Assembly: GCA_963733265.1 (NCBI GenBank)
Contig: CAVTCF010000001.1
Location: 1,736,001 to 1,800,000 of the forward strand
From: PALSA-1006 sp963733265
Lineage (GTDB): Bacteria > Pseudomonadota > Gammaproteobacteria > Burkholderiales > Gallionellaceae
Direction: 5' to 3'
Length of the DNA stretch: 64,000 bases
Position numbers and translations under genes: made by a program. Under the pieces are notes generated by a model. The model had not been told where the DNA came from. It was given only the letters and a program-made list of their open reading frames with translations, and ran no database searches. Below, in pieces: positions 36,992 through 46,427 of the stretch (the first letter of the stretch is position 1; every line of letters begins with the position of its first letter).

Positions 36992-38215
36992 ATGCAGCCT
37001 GCAAAAGGCGAGGCTAAACAGCTTTTCTCTCCTGCTCTGGCGGATAGGCATTTTCCATCGGGGCTGAATAGCCGCTTTGATACTACGCCAACTACTTTTG
37101 CCGGATACATTGAACATTCGCGCAAGATAATCGCCAAAGCTCGGGCCAGTACCGAGATTGCCCACTTGGATAAAATTGTCGACGGCAATGCTCCGTTTGA
37201 ACTCAAACCCGCTGCCGGATTCCCCAAGGGAAAAGTCAAAACTTATCGTCGGGGTATACTGCTAACGCACGGTTTGAGCGACTCCCCGTATTCTATGCGC
37301 CATCTAGCGTCTTTTTTCCAGGAGCAGGGCTTCCGCGTGATGGTTTTATTGTTGCCGGGGCACGGAACGCGACCAGGTGATTTACTGGAAGTAAGTTGGA
37401 AAGAGTGGGTAAGGACGCTTGAGTATGGCATTGGGCAACTTGCAGCGGAAGTCGAGGAGTTATATCTGGGCGGCTATTCTGCCGGGGGAGCGCTCAGTGT
37501 TTACCAAAGCTTGCGTGATCAACGCGTGCGAGGACTGTTCTTGTTTGCGCCTGCTCTGAAGATTTCGCCAAAAGCGGTTTTTGCCAATTTTCACAAGGCT
37601 TATAGCTGGCTGGCAGCATCGGCAAAATGGTTGAATATCAAACCTGATACGGATATTTATAAGTACGAATCCTTTCCAAAAAATGCGGCCGCGCAGATGC
37701 ATGCGTTGACTCGGGTTGTCAACAGACAACTGGGTAAAAACAAATTGCAGATTCCGATCTTCGCGGTGGCGAGTCAGGACGACGCGACAGTTGATACGGC
37801 ATCTACAATAAAATTCATGGCCGGATCGGTTCATCCTGCCAGCAAGCTGGTGTATTACTTTTCCGATCCGGAAAAAATTCCTGCCGGGATTGAGAAAGAC
37901 AAGATTGAATGCGTGAATAGTGAGCTGTCGGAGCTAAAAATCACCAGCTCGGCACATACTGCAATCGTTATGCCTCGCGAGGATGAGTACTACGGAGAGC
38001 GGGGAGTGTATTGTAACTGTCTACACTATTATCCCAGGGAGATGGCGAAATACCAGTCATGCATAGACCATGCCGTATCTGTCATACAGGGTGAAATTAC
38101 AGAAAAAAATCTCAAACAGGGAACGCTGCGTCGTTTGATGTACAACCCTCATTTCGCTACCCTGAAGATTTCAATGCAGCAGTTTATTGAGAAGTTACCA
38201 AACGGGGAAACTTGA
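36992..38215 (+). CDS. Alpha/beta-hydrolase family protein
   Basis: A 407-residue alpha/beta hydrolase. The oxyanion region (LTHGLSDSPYSMRHLASFF) and nucleophile elbow GGYSAGGALS (catalytic Ser) are clear; an Asp in ASQDDATVD and a His in SSAHTAIVMP are candidates for the rest of the triad. There is an extra C-terminal segment (about 330-407) with clustered cysteines and tyrosines (GVYCNCLHYYPREMAKYQSC). The ATG at 36992 overlaps nothing but follows the CobD-like stop by two bases, implying one operon. Esterase or lipase-like function is likely; the substrate is unknown. Confidence 0.82.
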   Translation: MQPAKGEAKQLFSPALADRHFPSGLNSRFDTTPTTFAGYIEHSRKIIAKARASTEIAHLDKIVDGNAPFELKPAAGFPKGKVKTYRRGILLTHGLSDSPYSMRHLASFFQEQGFRVMVLLLPGHGTRPGDLLEVSWKEWVRTLEYGIGQLAAEVEELYLGGYSAGGALSVYQSLRDQRVRGLFLFAPALKISPKAVFANFHKAYSWLAASAKWLNIKPDTDIYKYESFPKNAAAQMHALTRVVNRQLGKNKLQIPIFAVASQDDATVDTASTIKFMAGSVHPASKLVYYFSDPEKIPAGIEKDKIECVNSELSELKITSSAHTAIVMPREDEYYGERGVYCNCLHYYPREMAKYQSCIDHAVSVIQGEITEKNLKQGTLRRLMYNPHFATLKISMQQFIEKLPNGET

Positions 38216-38458
38216 AAGTTAGTAATAAAAACTAACTTGAGTGCAGATGGCCAGCTTGATACTTGCCGGTGGTAATCGGCAGAAATTAACCCCGAACTGG
38301 CATTGACCTACGCGAAATCATCGCGTGAAAGAGCCATTCTTCCCATCTATGCGAAGTTAGAATATCCGAGTTTAATTTTCTCGATCCAGACTTTTCAAGC
38401 GATTCGAAAAAACTTCTCTTTCCCCTGTTATTGATTGGGAATTAGCTATCAATCACAG

Positions 38459-39577
38459 TTAATGAGATAACAAACTATTATCTCCTTCGGCCGCAACAGC
38501 TATTCGTTCAAGGCTAGACAATACTTCCATACTCTCAGCTTCCATCATTGACACTAGTTCCATTCCTCTTATTGCGTTGCCTGAACGAAATTCACTGACA
38601 GCTTCGCGTCCGTGCTGATGGAAAGTCTGATGAGGGTTGGCGACTGAGGCGTAGCCATCCAACTGAGAAAAGCCTTGTTTACCTTCGCCTTCGTAATACC
38701 ATTTACCTAATCGGCAGGCGGTGTGTGAAGCGAAACTGTCTGCTTGCCGCTCGGAAATTCCCATAAACACTTTGTAAATTTCAAATTTATATAGAATGTG
38801 GTCAATTTTCGCAACTTCCACAAAACTTCGTAATGCCGCTGCCGAAATTGTTCCCTCCATCTGAGTCGACAAGCTAAGCAAGTGCTTCATGCTATCCATT
38901 ACGCCGCTTACATTGACACTAAATTCTTTTGACTTGCCCGCGAGGTTTGCCATCTGTACTTTTGTCTGATCTGTCTCTCCCTGAATTGCGGTGACAATGG
39001 TCGAAATCTCTGTTGTAGCTTTACCTGTGCGTTCGGCCAATTTTCTAACCTCATCGGCAACTACAGCAAAGCCACGACCTTGTTCGCCTGCACGTGCCGC
39101 TTCAATAGCGGCATTAAGCGCCAAGAGGTTTGTTTGATCTGCAATTTCTTTAATAAGCTGAACAATGTTTCCAATCTGTTCTGCACGGTGTGTCAAGTTG
39201 TCCACATTGGATGATGACTGCATCGTGTCGGAAGATAAGGCAGCAAGGCTACTGGCAATTTCCTCCACGGCTTCGCGATTACCGGCTGAAACACTTGATG
39301 CTTCAATGGCGTGTTGCTTTTCCACCTTGAGGGATTGAGCTGCCGAAACTTGAGATTTCTGAATTTCCACAAACGAATCCCCAAAAGTCTGCATATTCTG
39401 GTAAATCAATCTTGCAACCTCACAATTCTCAACCGCTTGTTGGCTTTCCTGGCGAGCTATTTTTAGGTCGCTTTCTGCATTGTTCAGTTCCGTTCGCAGA
39501 TTGGTTATTTCGCTTTCAGCCGCAGATAATTTGATCAACGCTTGTTGTAATTCTTGTTTCGCTTTGCTTCCAAACAT
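38459..39577 (-). CDS. Soluble chemoreceptor with CZB zinc-binding domain
   Basis: A 372-residue cytoplasmic methyl-accepting protein without membrane segments. An N-terminal coiled coil (about 5-60) precedes a short receptor signalling hairpin (EIADQTNLLALNAAIEAARA, then GEQGRGFAVVADEVRKLAER), and the C-terminal CZB domain (about 255-350) has IDHILYKFEIYK, CRLGKWYYEGEG and PHQTFHQHGREAV, the His/Cys set that binds zinc. CZB receptors sense zinc or hypochlorous acid in studied species. It is last in the cheV'-cheV-cheA-mcp run, 80 bases after the CheA-like gene. Confidence 0.92.
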   Translation of the reverse strand: MFGSKAKQELQQALIKLSAAESEITNLRTELNNAESDLKIARQESQQAVENCEVARLIYQNMQTFGDSFVEIQKSQVSAAQSLKVEKQHAIEASSVSAGNREAVEEIASSLAALSSDTMQSSSNVDNLTHRAEQIGNIVQLIKEIADQTNLLALNAAIEAARAGEQGRGFAVVADEVRKLAERTGKATTEISTIVTAIQGETDQTKVQMANLAGKSKEFSVNVSGVMDSMKHLLSLSTQMEGTISAAALRSFVEVAKIDHILYKFEIYKVFMGISERQADSFASHTACRLGKWYYEGEGKQGFSQLDGYASVANPHQTFHQHGREAVSEFRSGNAIRGMELVSMMEAESMEVLSSLERIAVAAEGDNSLLSH

Positions 39578-39657
39578 GCCATTCTCCTAAGTTATGCTCT
39601 CTTCTATATGGGGGGCGATTATTATTAAAACCTCATCAACTACTACTTATATGCTGC

Positions 39658-41112
39658 TCAAATCTTATGTTGCAACTCATCAAGCAATTCTTTAATGTCA
39701 AGGATCAACACAATTTCGCCCTCGCTGGACATCGTTATCCCGGTAACACCTTTTGGTCTGAATGTATCCAGCGGTTTGATCACTACATCATCATGTCCAG
39801 CAAATCCATCGGCAGACAAAATAAAGTTGTTATTTCCAATTTGCATCAAAACACCAACATCTGATTTCTCGCTTGAGTTCCATCCAATCAGCTTACTTAA
39901 CGACAGCACCGGTAAAACCTCACCTCGCACAACCATAGTTGAACGTCCAGAAATATTCTGTAATTGCTCCTGGGCTATATTGATAATTTCTCGAACCATT
40001 GAGAGAGGCACTGCAAAGGACTGATCTGCAATTTTCAGAATTAGAACCGGCAATATCGCTAAAGTCATTGGTAGCGATAGCGTGAATTTTGTTCCGCTTC
40101 CAGGCTCAGTGCAAATACCAATTGTGCCATTCAATTTTTGAATATTTGTTTTTACTACATCCATGCCAACACCCCGGCCTGAGATACTGGAAACGTCCTC
40201 TTTGGTCGAGAAACCGGGTAAATAAATAAGTTCCAGGCATTGTTGCTCGTCAAGCTTGCCCGCATTTTCGCGTGAAATTAAACCTTTCTCGATCGCTCGA
40301 TTCTTGATCAAATCCGCGCGCATACCTCGACCATCATCTGAAACCGAAATGACGATATGATCGCCTTCCTGATGAGCCTCAATCTGGATTATGCTTTTCT
40401 CCTGCTTATCCGATACCCGGCGCTCCTCAATTGTCTCAACACCATGATCTATTGCATTTCGCACTAAATGAACCAAAGGCGCATTCAAGTCCTCTATCAT
40501 GGTCTTATCCAGTTCGGTGGATTCTCCAATAATTGAGAATTCAACATCTTTACCCAAAGACTCTGCCAACTCCTTTACCATTCTGGGATACTTTTTTAGC
40601 AGGGTTCCGATGGGTTGCATACGGGTCTTCATTACCGCATTCTGTAAGTTCATTACCAGCAAATCCAACTGTGTCGCAATATTGTCGAGCGTTTTAAACG
40701 TGTCGGATTCTATTCGTCCTTGTAATATCTCAGTTCGAATATGATTCAACCGATTCTTCGCCAGACCAATCTCACCGGACAAGGTCAACACTTCATCCAG
40801 TCTTGCTGCATCAACTCTGAAGGAGGAGTCTTGAACTTCACCTGTAACAACTGCATCACCATCCCGACGACCAACAGTGTCTCCTGGTACATCTGTCGTG
40901 CGTCGTCCAAATATTTTTCGGGCAGACTCTTCCTCGGCGACTGCTGCTGCAATTTTTTCAGGATCGCGCTTAATTCCAACTTGTGCAGCGACATCATTAC
41001 CAGTAGTTAGTTTTTCCTGAAACTGATTCCATACCGCATTAATGACTTGAGGTGAGACTTCTTGATGAACAGTATTGCTGTCGGATGATTGATTTATAGA
41101 TAGATCAGGCAT
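39658..41112 (-). CDS. CheA-like histidine kinase lacking the HPt (P1) domain
   Basis: A 484-residue CheA-family protein. It has P3 dimerisation (VDAARLDEVLTLSGEIGLAK), P4 kinase (LVHLVRNAIDHGVE, DDGRGM, GFSTKEDVSSISGRGVGMD) and P5 CheW-like (about 345-480) domains. The first 95 residues hold no HPt four-helix bundle and no phosphorylatable H-box; the P2 domain is absent too. Upstream of the ATG at 41112 lies the intact CheV gene with 15 bases between, so no missing N-terminus can be recovered nearby. It could phosphorylate an HPt supplied by another protein, or serve as a signalling-array scaffold. The kinase motifs themselves look intact. Confidence 0.9.
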   Translation of the reverse strand: MPDLSINQSSDSNTVHQEVSPQVINAVWNQFQEKLTTGNDVAAQVGIKRDPEKIAAAVAEEESARKIFGRRTTDVPGDTVGRRDGDAVVTGEVQDSSFRVDAARLDEVLTLSGEIGLAKNRLNHIRTEILQGRIESDTFKTLDNIATQLDLLVMNLQNAVMKTRMQPIGTLLKKYPRMVKELAESLGKDVEFSIIGESTELDKTMIEDLNAPLVHLVRNAIDHGVETIEERRVSDKQEKSIIQIEAHQEGDHIVISVSDDGRGMRADLIKNRAIEKGLISRENAGKLDEQQCLELIYLPGFSTKEDVSSISGRGVGMDVVKTNIQKLNGTIGICTEPGSGTKFTLSLPMTLAILPVLILKIADQSFAVPLSMVREIINIAQEQLQNISGRSTMVVRGEVLPVLSLSKLIGWNSSEKSDVGVLMQIGNNNFILSADGFAGHDDVVIKPLDTFRPKGVTGITMSSEGEIVLILDIKELLDELQHKI

Positions 41113-41127
41113 ATTTTCTCTCCACGT

Positions 41128-42075
41128 CTATTTAGATAACAAGGGTCGTAGCGTTTCGGATAACATCAAGCCATCGAATTTTGCCACGTAATAATCCACG
41201 CCCACGCGTTTTCCCATCGACCGGTTCGCATCCGAAGACAAAGACGAATGCATGACTACCGGAATATTGTCGAAACGACGATCGGATTTGATATGCTGGG
41301 TTAAGACATACCCGTCCATCTCCGGCATTTCCGCATCCACCAGAATCACCTGAATCTGATCATGCAAGTCTTTCTTCGCGCTATAGGCCGCATCGGCCAG
41401 TAACTTCAGCCGATTCCATCCTTCAAGTCCGTTATGACACTGGATATGCTTCACACCCATCTTATCCAACACTTCGGTTATTTTCTTACGGGCTACGGCA
41501 GAGTCATCCACGAAAAAGACCGATTTTTCATGTCCGCCTTCAATTCTCTCCACTGCACCAACCACAGCTTCGCCAAACGCACTGGCCATGATCTGCTCAA
41601 CATCAAGAATTGAAACCAGCGTGCCATTATCCAGCTCGGTAATTGCGGTAATCAAATGCGAATTTCCGCTCATCATGCCGTCGGCTTCTCGCACTTTGTC
41701 CCAGTCCACCCGGATAATCCGATCCACATCCTTGACTAAAAAGCCCAGCACATGACGACTATATTCTGCCACCATCATCACGTGCTGCTCATCTGGCTTG
41801 CCCAGTCCCATAAAGCGTGACAAGTTGAGCACCGGCATCACATGACCACGCAAACTCACAATGCCATCAACCCCTTGTGGCATATTTGGCGTCTTGGTAA
41901 TGTGTACGTTACGGGTGACTTCTTTTACTTTGAACACGTTAATGCCGAAGATTTCATTTGAACCAATGGAAAAGAGCAGGATTTCCATTTTGTTGGAACC
42001 CGCCAGATTGGTGCGTGCGTCCACTGTATCGAGTACACCGCCACTTTCATTTTCCGTACGTTCTGTAATAGGCAT
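41128..42075 (-). CDS. cheV: Chemotaxis coupling protein CheV (CheW plus receiver)
   Basis: A 315-residue adaptor that couples receptors to CheA and is tuned by phosphorylation. The CheW domain (about 25-170) includes GINVFKVKEVTRNVHITKTP and GIVSLRGHVMPVLNLSRFMG; the receiver (about 185-315) has VFFVDDSAVARK, VILVDAEMPEMDG with the phospho-acceptor Asp, and the VAKF end in place of the usual K-P pair. It lies between the shorter CheV paralogue (13 bases upstream) and the CheA-like gene. Confidence 0.94.
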   Translation of the reverse strand: MPITERTENESGGVLDTVDARTNLAGSNKMEILLFSIGSNEIFGINVFKVKEVTRNVHITKTPNMPQGVDGIVSLRGHVMPVLNLSRFMGLGKPDEQHVMMVAEYSRHVLGFLVKDVDRIIRVDWDKVREADGMMSGNSHLITAITELDNGTLVSILDVEQIMASAFGEAVVGAVERIEGGHEKSVFFVDDSAVARKKITEVLDKMGVKHIQCHNGLEGWNRLKLLADAAYSAKKDLHDQIQVILVDAEMPEMDGYVLTQHIKSDRRFDNIPVVMHSSLSSDANRSMGKRVGVDYYVAKFDGLMLSETLRPLLSK

Positions 42076-42088
42076 GTTTAAACTCCTC

Positions 42089-42691
42089 CTATTTTGTCAG
42101 CAGGCGAGTGAGTGTCTGCGCCAATTTTTGGGGATCAAATTTCGGCACATATTCATCTACGCCTACCGCTTTGCCTAGTTGCTGGTTAGAGTCGCTGGAT
42201 AAGGACGAGTGCATTAACACGGGTATGTTGACAAAGCGCTTGTCACTCTTGATCTTGCGCGTTAGCATGTAGCCATCCATTTCGGGCATTTCCACATCGG
42301 TCAGGATGACCTGAATCATGTCGCTCACCGGAATGTGCGAGGCATCGGCATAGTCGGCAATCTTCTTTAACTCAATCCAAGCCCGATTTCCATTGATGGC
42401 TGATATATATTTAACCTGTAGCGCATCCAGCGTCTTCTCGATTTGCTTGCGCGCAACAGAGGAATCATCGGCAAAAAAAACTGTGCGATTACCCTCGACG
42501 GCTTTTGGCATATCCGGCGATTGGGTTATCTCTGGCACGCGCATCACTTCGCGTACCTTGAAGACATTAATGCCGTATGTTTCGCGCCGTCCGCTGCGGT
42601 TATCCACGCCCAGCGTGAACATCAATATCTCAAGCTTATTGTTCCCAGCCAGCTTTGTGCGCGCATCTATATCCTTTAACAAATCCGCCAT
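42089..42691 (-). CDS. Internally deleted CheV paralogue
   Basis: A 200-residue CheV-like protein. Residues 1-66 match the first part of the CheW domain of the neighbouring CheV (GINVFKVREVMRVPEITQSP), then the sequence jumps, in frame, at about PKAVEG/NRTVFF to the receiver domain (TVFFADDSSVARK, VILTDVEMPEMDG). The 115-residue size difference from the intact paralogue equals the missing CheW core, so an internal deletion is the simplest reading (junction near 42487-42495). The receiver keeps its acidic pocket and Asp. It may be a receiver-only phosphate sink; CheW coupling is probably lost. Confidence 0.85.
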   Translation of the reverse strand: MADLLKDIDARTKLAGNNKLEILMFTLGVDNRSGRRETYGINVFKVREVMRVPEITQSPDMPKAVEGNRTVFFADDSSVARKQIEKTLDALQVKYISAINGNRAWIELKKIADYADASHIPVSDMIQVILTDVEMPEMDGYMLTRKIKSDKRFVNIPVLMHSSLSSDSNQQLGKAVGVDEYVPKFDPQKLAQTLTRLLTK

Positions 42692-42885
42692 CGTATTCTC
42701 CCAAAGGTCATGCCTGAACGTAACTCAATATTTTCTCGTTTCGCATAGCTGACGTTGGCAAAGGGCATCTAATTAGCATAGCAGAAGTACTGAAACAGTT
42801 TTTCCTAAGTGATACCTCAAACTCTTCAATAGACATTGGTTTGCCAAATAAATACCTAAACAAAGTACACCAAGGGAACTTGATT

Positions 42886-44556
42886 TCAAAATAATTCCAA
42901 GTCACTCCCTTTGGAAGATGATGATGTTTTAAATTGGTTAATTACATTTTGTAGTGACCCTGCCAAAGCCAAAAGATGTTCGGATGTTACAACGATTTCT
43001 TTGACTGATGAGCAATTTTCAGTTGCCATTTGAGCCACTTTTTCCACCCCTTCGGCAACGTGCCGTCCTGATATCTCCTGTTCTGCCAATGCATTTGAAA
43101 TCTCGCTAACTGAGATGATCACCTCTTGGGCACCATCTCGAATATTGGTCATCGATTTTCCTGCTTTATGTGCCATATTGACGCCTTCGGTCACACGTTG
43201 AGCCCCCTCCTGCATACTGGTAACCGCCTGGCCTGTCTCTGCAAGAATCTTCTCTATCATCGTTGCAATCTCAAGCGTAGATTTACTGGTTCGCTCTGCC
43301 AGTTTTCTGACCTCATCTGCCACTACCGCAAACCCTCTCCCTTGCTCTCCTGCTCTAGCGGCTTCGATTGCTGCATTCAATGCCAAAAGGTTGGTCTGAT
43401 CTGCGATTTCCCGTATCGCTTTCACAATTGCTGATATTTGTTGCGATTCGAATCCCAACTGGTTGATCGAGACGGAAGAGATTTTGACTGATTCAGCAAT
43501 CTTGGTCATTTCCTCCGCTGCCAGATTAACCGCATTTTCCCCTTCTGACGAGAGTTCATCAGAACGAACAGCTATTGCATGTGTTTGCTTCGCATTACTA
43601 GCAATACTTTCGATGCCGCTAAGCATTTGCTCGGATTCGGCTGCCATCGATAATGCTGCATCACTTTGCTTAGTGGAACTAACCTCGACATTGTTTGAGG
43701 CGATACGCAGGTTCTCTGCACTTTGTTTTAGTTGAAATACGCTTATTACAACCGACTGAATAATATCCTGAAATCCATTCAGCATTATGTTGAAGGCATC
43801 TGCGATCTCACCGATCTCATTCTTTTGCTTAAGTTCAATACGTTTGGTCAGGTCCTTAGTCAATTGTATATCGTTAATTGCCCCTTGCAATTCAGACAAA
43901 GGACGAGTAATGCTAAGTGCCATCAATTGAATGACGACGAATATCAATAGTGTTATTACCAGAATGATCCCGATCATCCATTTTGTGGAATACCAGAAAA
44001 TACTATCTATGTCATCGATATAAATACCTGATCCAATAACCCACCCCCAGGGGGTAAATCCCTTGACATAGGATATTTTGGGAGCCGGCTCCGATTGACC
44101 GGGTTTCGGCCACAAATAGGATACAAAGCCAGCCCCATCCTTCCTGACTATATCAACGAATTCAACGAATAAGTGATTCCCATTGGAATCCTTCAGGTCG
44201 GAAACATCCTTACCGTCAAGTTCCGGCTTCATGGGATGCATTAACACTCTGGGTATCATATCGTTAACCCAGAAATATTCCTTCTCGTCGTAGCGAAGTT
44301 GCTTGATAAGGGATAACGCTGCGGTCTTTGCCTGATCTTCGGTTAAGATGCCTTTGCTTTGAAGTCCATACTGATATTCAAGGACACCGTAGACAGCTTC
44401 AACAAGATTTTTTGTTTTAGCCTGTCGATCTAGTAAAAGAGACAATTTTTCGTTGTATATAGAAAAACCTGAGATACTTGCCAAACCCAACATTACAACA
44501 ACGATGATAATGGACAGTCTGGCCTTGATACTGACCGATTTGGTGCTCTTAAACAT
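42886..44556 (-). CDS. Chemoreceptor (MCP) with single Cache domain
   Basis: A 556-residue transmembrane receptor: N-terminal helix (about 14-33), periplasmic sCache_2 domain (about 35-190, with YFWVNDMIPRVLMHPMKPEL and GFTPWGWVIGSGIYIDD), second membrane helix (about 192-213), HAMP, and a cytoplasmic signalling domain with the hairpin tip EIADQTNLLALNAAIEAARA. Such Cache domains often bind small organic acids. No CheB/CheR docking pentapeptide is evident at the end (SKGSDLELF). The GGGAGTGAG site precedes the ATG. First gene of the chemosensory run. Confidence 0.95.
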   Translation of the reverse strand: MFKSTKSVSIKARLSIIIVVVMLGLASISGFSIYNEKLSLLLDRQAKTKNLVEAVYGVLEYQYGLQSKGILTEDQAKTAALSLIKQLRYDEKEYFWVNDMIPRVLMHPMKPELDGKDVSDLKDSNGNHLFVEFVDIVRKDGAGFVSYLWPKPGQSEPAPKISYVKGFTPWGWVIGSGIYIDDIDSIFWYSTKWMIGIILVITLLIFVVIQLMALSITRPLSELQGAINDIQLTKDLTKRIELKQKNEIGEIADAFNIMLNGFQDIIQSVVISVFQLKQSAENLRIASNNVEVSSTKQSDAALSMAAESEQMLSGIESIASNAKQTHAIAVRSDELSSEGENAVNLAAEEMTKIAESVKISSVSINQLGFESQQISAIVKAIREIADQTNLLALNAAIEAARAGEQGRGFAVVADEVRKLAERTSKSTLEIATMIEKILAETGQAVTSMQEGAQRVTEGVNMAHKAGKSMTNIRDGAQEVIISVSEISNALAEQEISGRHVAEGVEKVAQMATENCSSVKEIVVTSEHLLALAGSLQNVINQFKTSSSSKGSDLELF

Positions 44557-44833
44557 ACACTCACTCCCAGTGCAACTATAATATTTTTTTATATTTTACT
44601 GGCATGATAGTGCAACATTCACGGAGACAATTCAAGAATAATGTAGTGAAGATGCTTCTTCTCGTTTGATTGCCATAAGCTATCAGAAGGGACTCCTCAC
44701 GCAATTGATCTTCTGTTTCAATATCCGAACAAATCAATCCGTTGGCCCAAATTGGAAATTTAGTTCTGACAGTGTCTTTCAGATTGAGCCCCAACCACTA
44801 AATATAAATACAGCAATTCAAATATCCACAGTA

Positions 44834-46426
44834 TCAGGGCTGTTGTATGTGGCAAACTAATAATGCTTCGCGCTTACCTTTAACGGTAAGCGGAAAAGTC
44901 TTATCGAATTTGATCTCGGGGTGATTTAAAGCGACTACTGCATCCCGCATTGTTTTGCTGATTAGTATTGAACCGGGAGCGCAGTTTTTTTCAATCCGGG
45001 AAGCTGTGTTAACGACATCGCCTATCGCTGTCCAGTCAAGTCTTTCCGCTGTGCCAACATTTCCGATGACGACTTCTCCCCAGTGTATGCCAATACGCAA
45101 TTGCAGTGTGTCCTGTCCGGCGCGTGAGCGTAGCCCGTTTATATCTGCTGAATGATTTTGCATATCGAGAGCCGCAAATATGGCTTCAGCCGGATTTCTG
45201 AAAATGGCCATGACGCTATCGCCCATGAATTTATCGATAGCACCGTTATGTCGTTTTATGGAACCCGATACCCGGCGCAGAATTGTATTGAGCGTATTAA
45301 TGATGGATTCGCTGCTTGCGTTACTTTCCACATAGGAGGTGAAGCCGACGATGTCACAGAACAACACTGCAACAAAACATTCTTCATTGGTGAGTTTGTC
45401 TTCACCGAGTCTGACTGCCTCTCTGGCCTTTTTTTCAACCAACTGAGGCACATAACTTCGGGTAATTTTGTGGACCCGCACTTCGCTTAGCATTGAGCCT
45501 TCTGTCAGGCTTGCGCCTTTATCTGCCAAAGAAACGACCTGCCACAGAGAGTGGATAATCGACTGATCGTCGCGGAATCCGCTAACATTGAAAAGAATCG
45601 AGAGTTTTTCTTCACCGGGAAGATGTAGTCGAACCCGATAATTTTCAAATGCGCCATTCTGACCGGTGAGCGCCAATCCCCAAATAATGTCGTTATAAAA
45701 ATTAAACGGAATTGCAGCGCACAGACTGGTGATCGAGTCAGGTTTGTCATCCAATTGCACACTTGCAAGCATGGCTTGGGATGCCGCAATTAGTTCGCCC
45801 GCACTGGAAAATAAAATTACGCCATAACCCAATTTTTTATTAATTGACCGGATACTTTCCAAGCTGGCTGCTTCGTCAAGCAATCCGCCCAGTCGCACCG
45901 AAGTTCCTTTGTCCGCTTGTTTGTTAAGCGTAACTACATAACTTTCGGATGAGTCATTTGGAGAATATTCTTCCAACTGGTAGCAAAGCGCCTCGACCAG
46001 CTTGGTAGTTTTGCATGCCGAAATATCCCATTTCACCCGGCTCTTGATTGCAACGATGCTGTGAGTTGAAGCGGGGAAGCTGACCTCTACGTGCCACCCG
46101 TTATCCATACAATATAGCGCTATATTCTGTGAGCCGTGTTCGACTACTTCTGCTTTATATAGGCTATCAAGACTTGTCTCTGTGTTCCCGCCTGGAGTGA
46201 TGCCGAAATCATCTTCGATTTGTTGCAAAAATACAGAGCGATGCAATTCCTTGACGGCACAATCAAGCAAGTCATGCAGTATTAGCATAGTCGGTTCTGC
46301 AAAACGGGAGATATCCAGCCTTTTTAGCGATGTTTCAAGATTTGAGTGTAGGCCGATCCAGATACTGTGCTCAAGTGAGGTGACTAATATCGGCTGAGGT
46401 TCGCTGGAAATTATTGGCGGCAACAT
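44834..46426 (-). CDS. Class III adenylate cyclase
   Basis: A 530-residue soluble protein. The C-terminal cyclase domain (about 345-520) has both metal-binding aspartates (FCDIVGFTS and DKFMGDSVMAIF), the adenine-specifying lysine in DKFMGD and aspartate in LDWTAIGDVVNTASR, so it should make cAMP from ATP. The N-terminal 330 residues are a regulatory part without a motif I can name, possibly GAF-like. Start is ambiguous: ATG at 46426 directly follows the HDOD stop, and a GTG at 46441 would overlap it by 14 bases. It is coupled to the HDOD gene, suggesting a joint cAMP/HDOD signalling pair. Confidence 0.85.
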   Translation of the reverse strand: MLPPIISSEPQPILVTSLEHSIWIGLHSNLETSLKRLDISRFAEPTMLILHDLLDCAVKELHRSVFLQQIEDDFGITPGGNTETSLDSLYKAEVVEHGSQNIALYCMDNGWHVEVSFPASTHSIVAIKSRVKWDISACKTTKLVEALCYQLEEYSPNDSSESYVVTLNKQADKGTSVRLGGLLDEAASLESIRSINKKLGYGVILFSSAGELIAASQAMLASVQLDDKPDSITSLCAAIPFNFYNDIIWGLALTGQNGAFENYRVRLHLPGEEKLSILFNVSGFRDDQSIIHSLWQVVSLADKGASLTEGSMLSEVRVHKITRSYVPQLVEKKAREAVRLGEDKLTNEECFVAVLFCDIVGFTSYVESNASSESIINTLNTILRRVSGSIKRHNGAIDKFMGDSVMAIFRNPAEAIFAALDMQNHSADINGLRSRAGQDTLQLRIGIHWGEVVIGNVGTAERLDWTAIGDVVNTASRIEKNCAPGSILISKTMRDAVVALNHPEIKFDKTFPLTVKGKREALLVCHIQQP

Positions 46427-46427
46427 C

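Noticed and set aside
39658..41112. N-terminal His15 of the CheA-like protein as phosphorylation site
   Set aside because: The context is not an HPt H-box and the surrounding residues do not form a four-helix bundle.
42708..42905. 65-codon minus frame between CheV and the Cache receptor
   Set aside because: Overlaps the receptor's end; no SD and no recognisable sequence.
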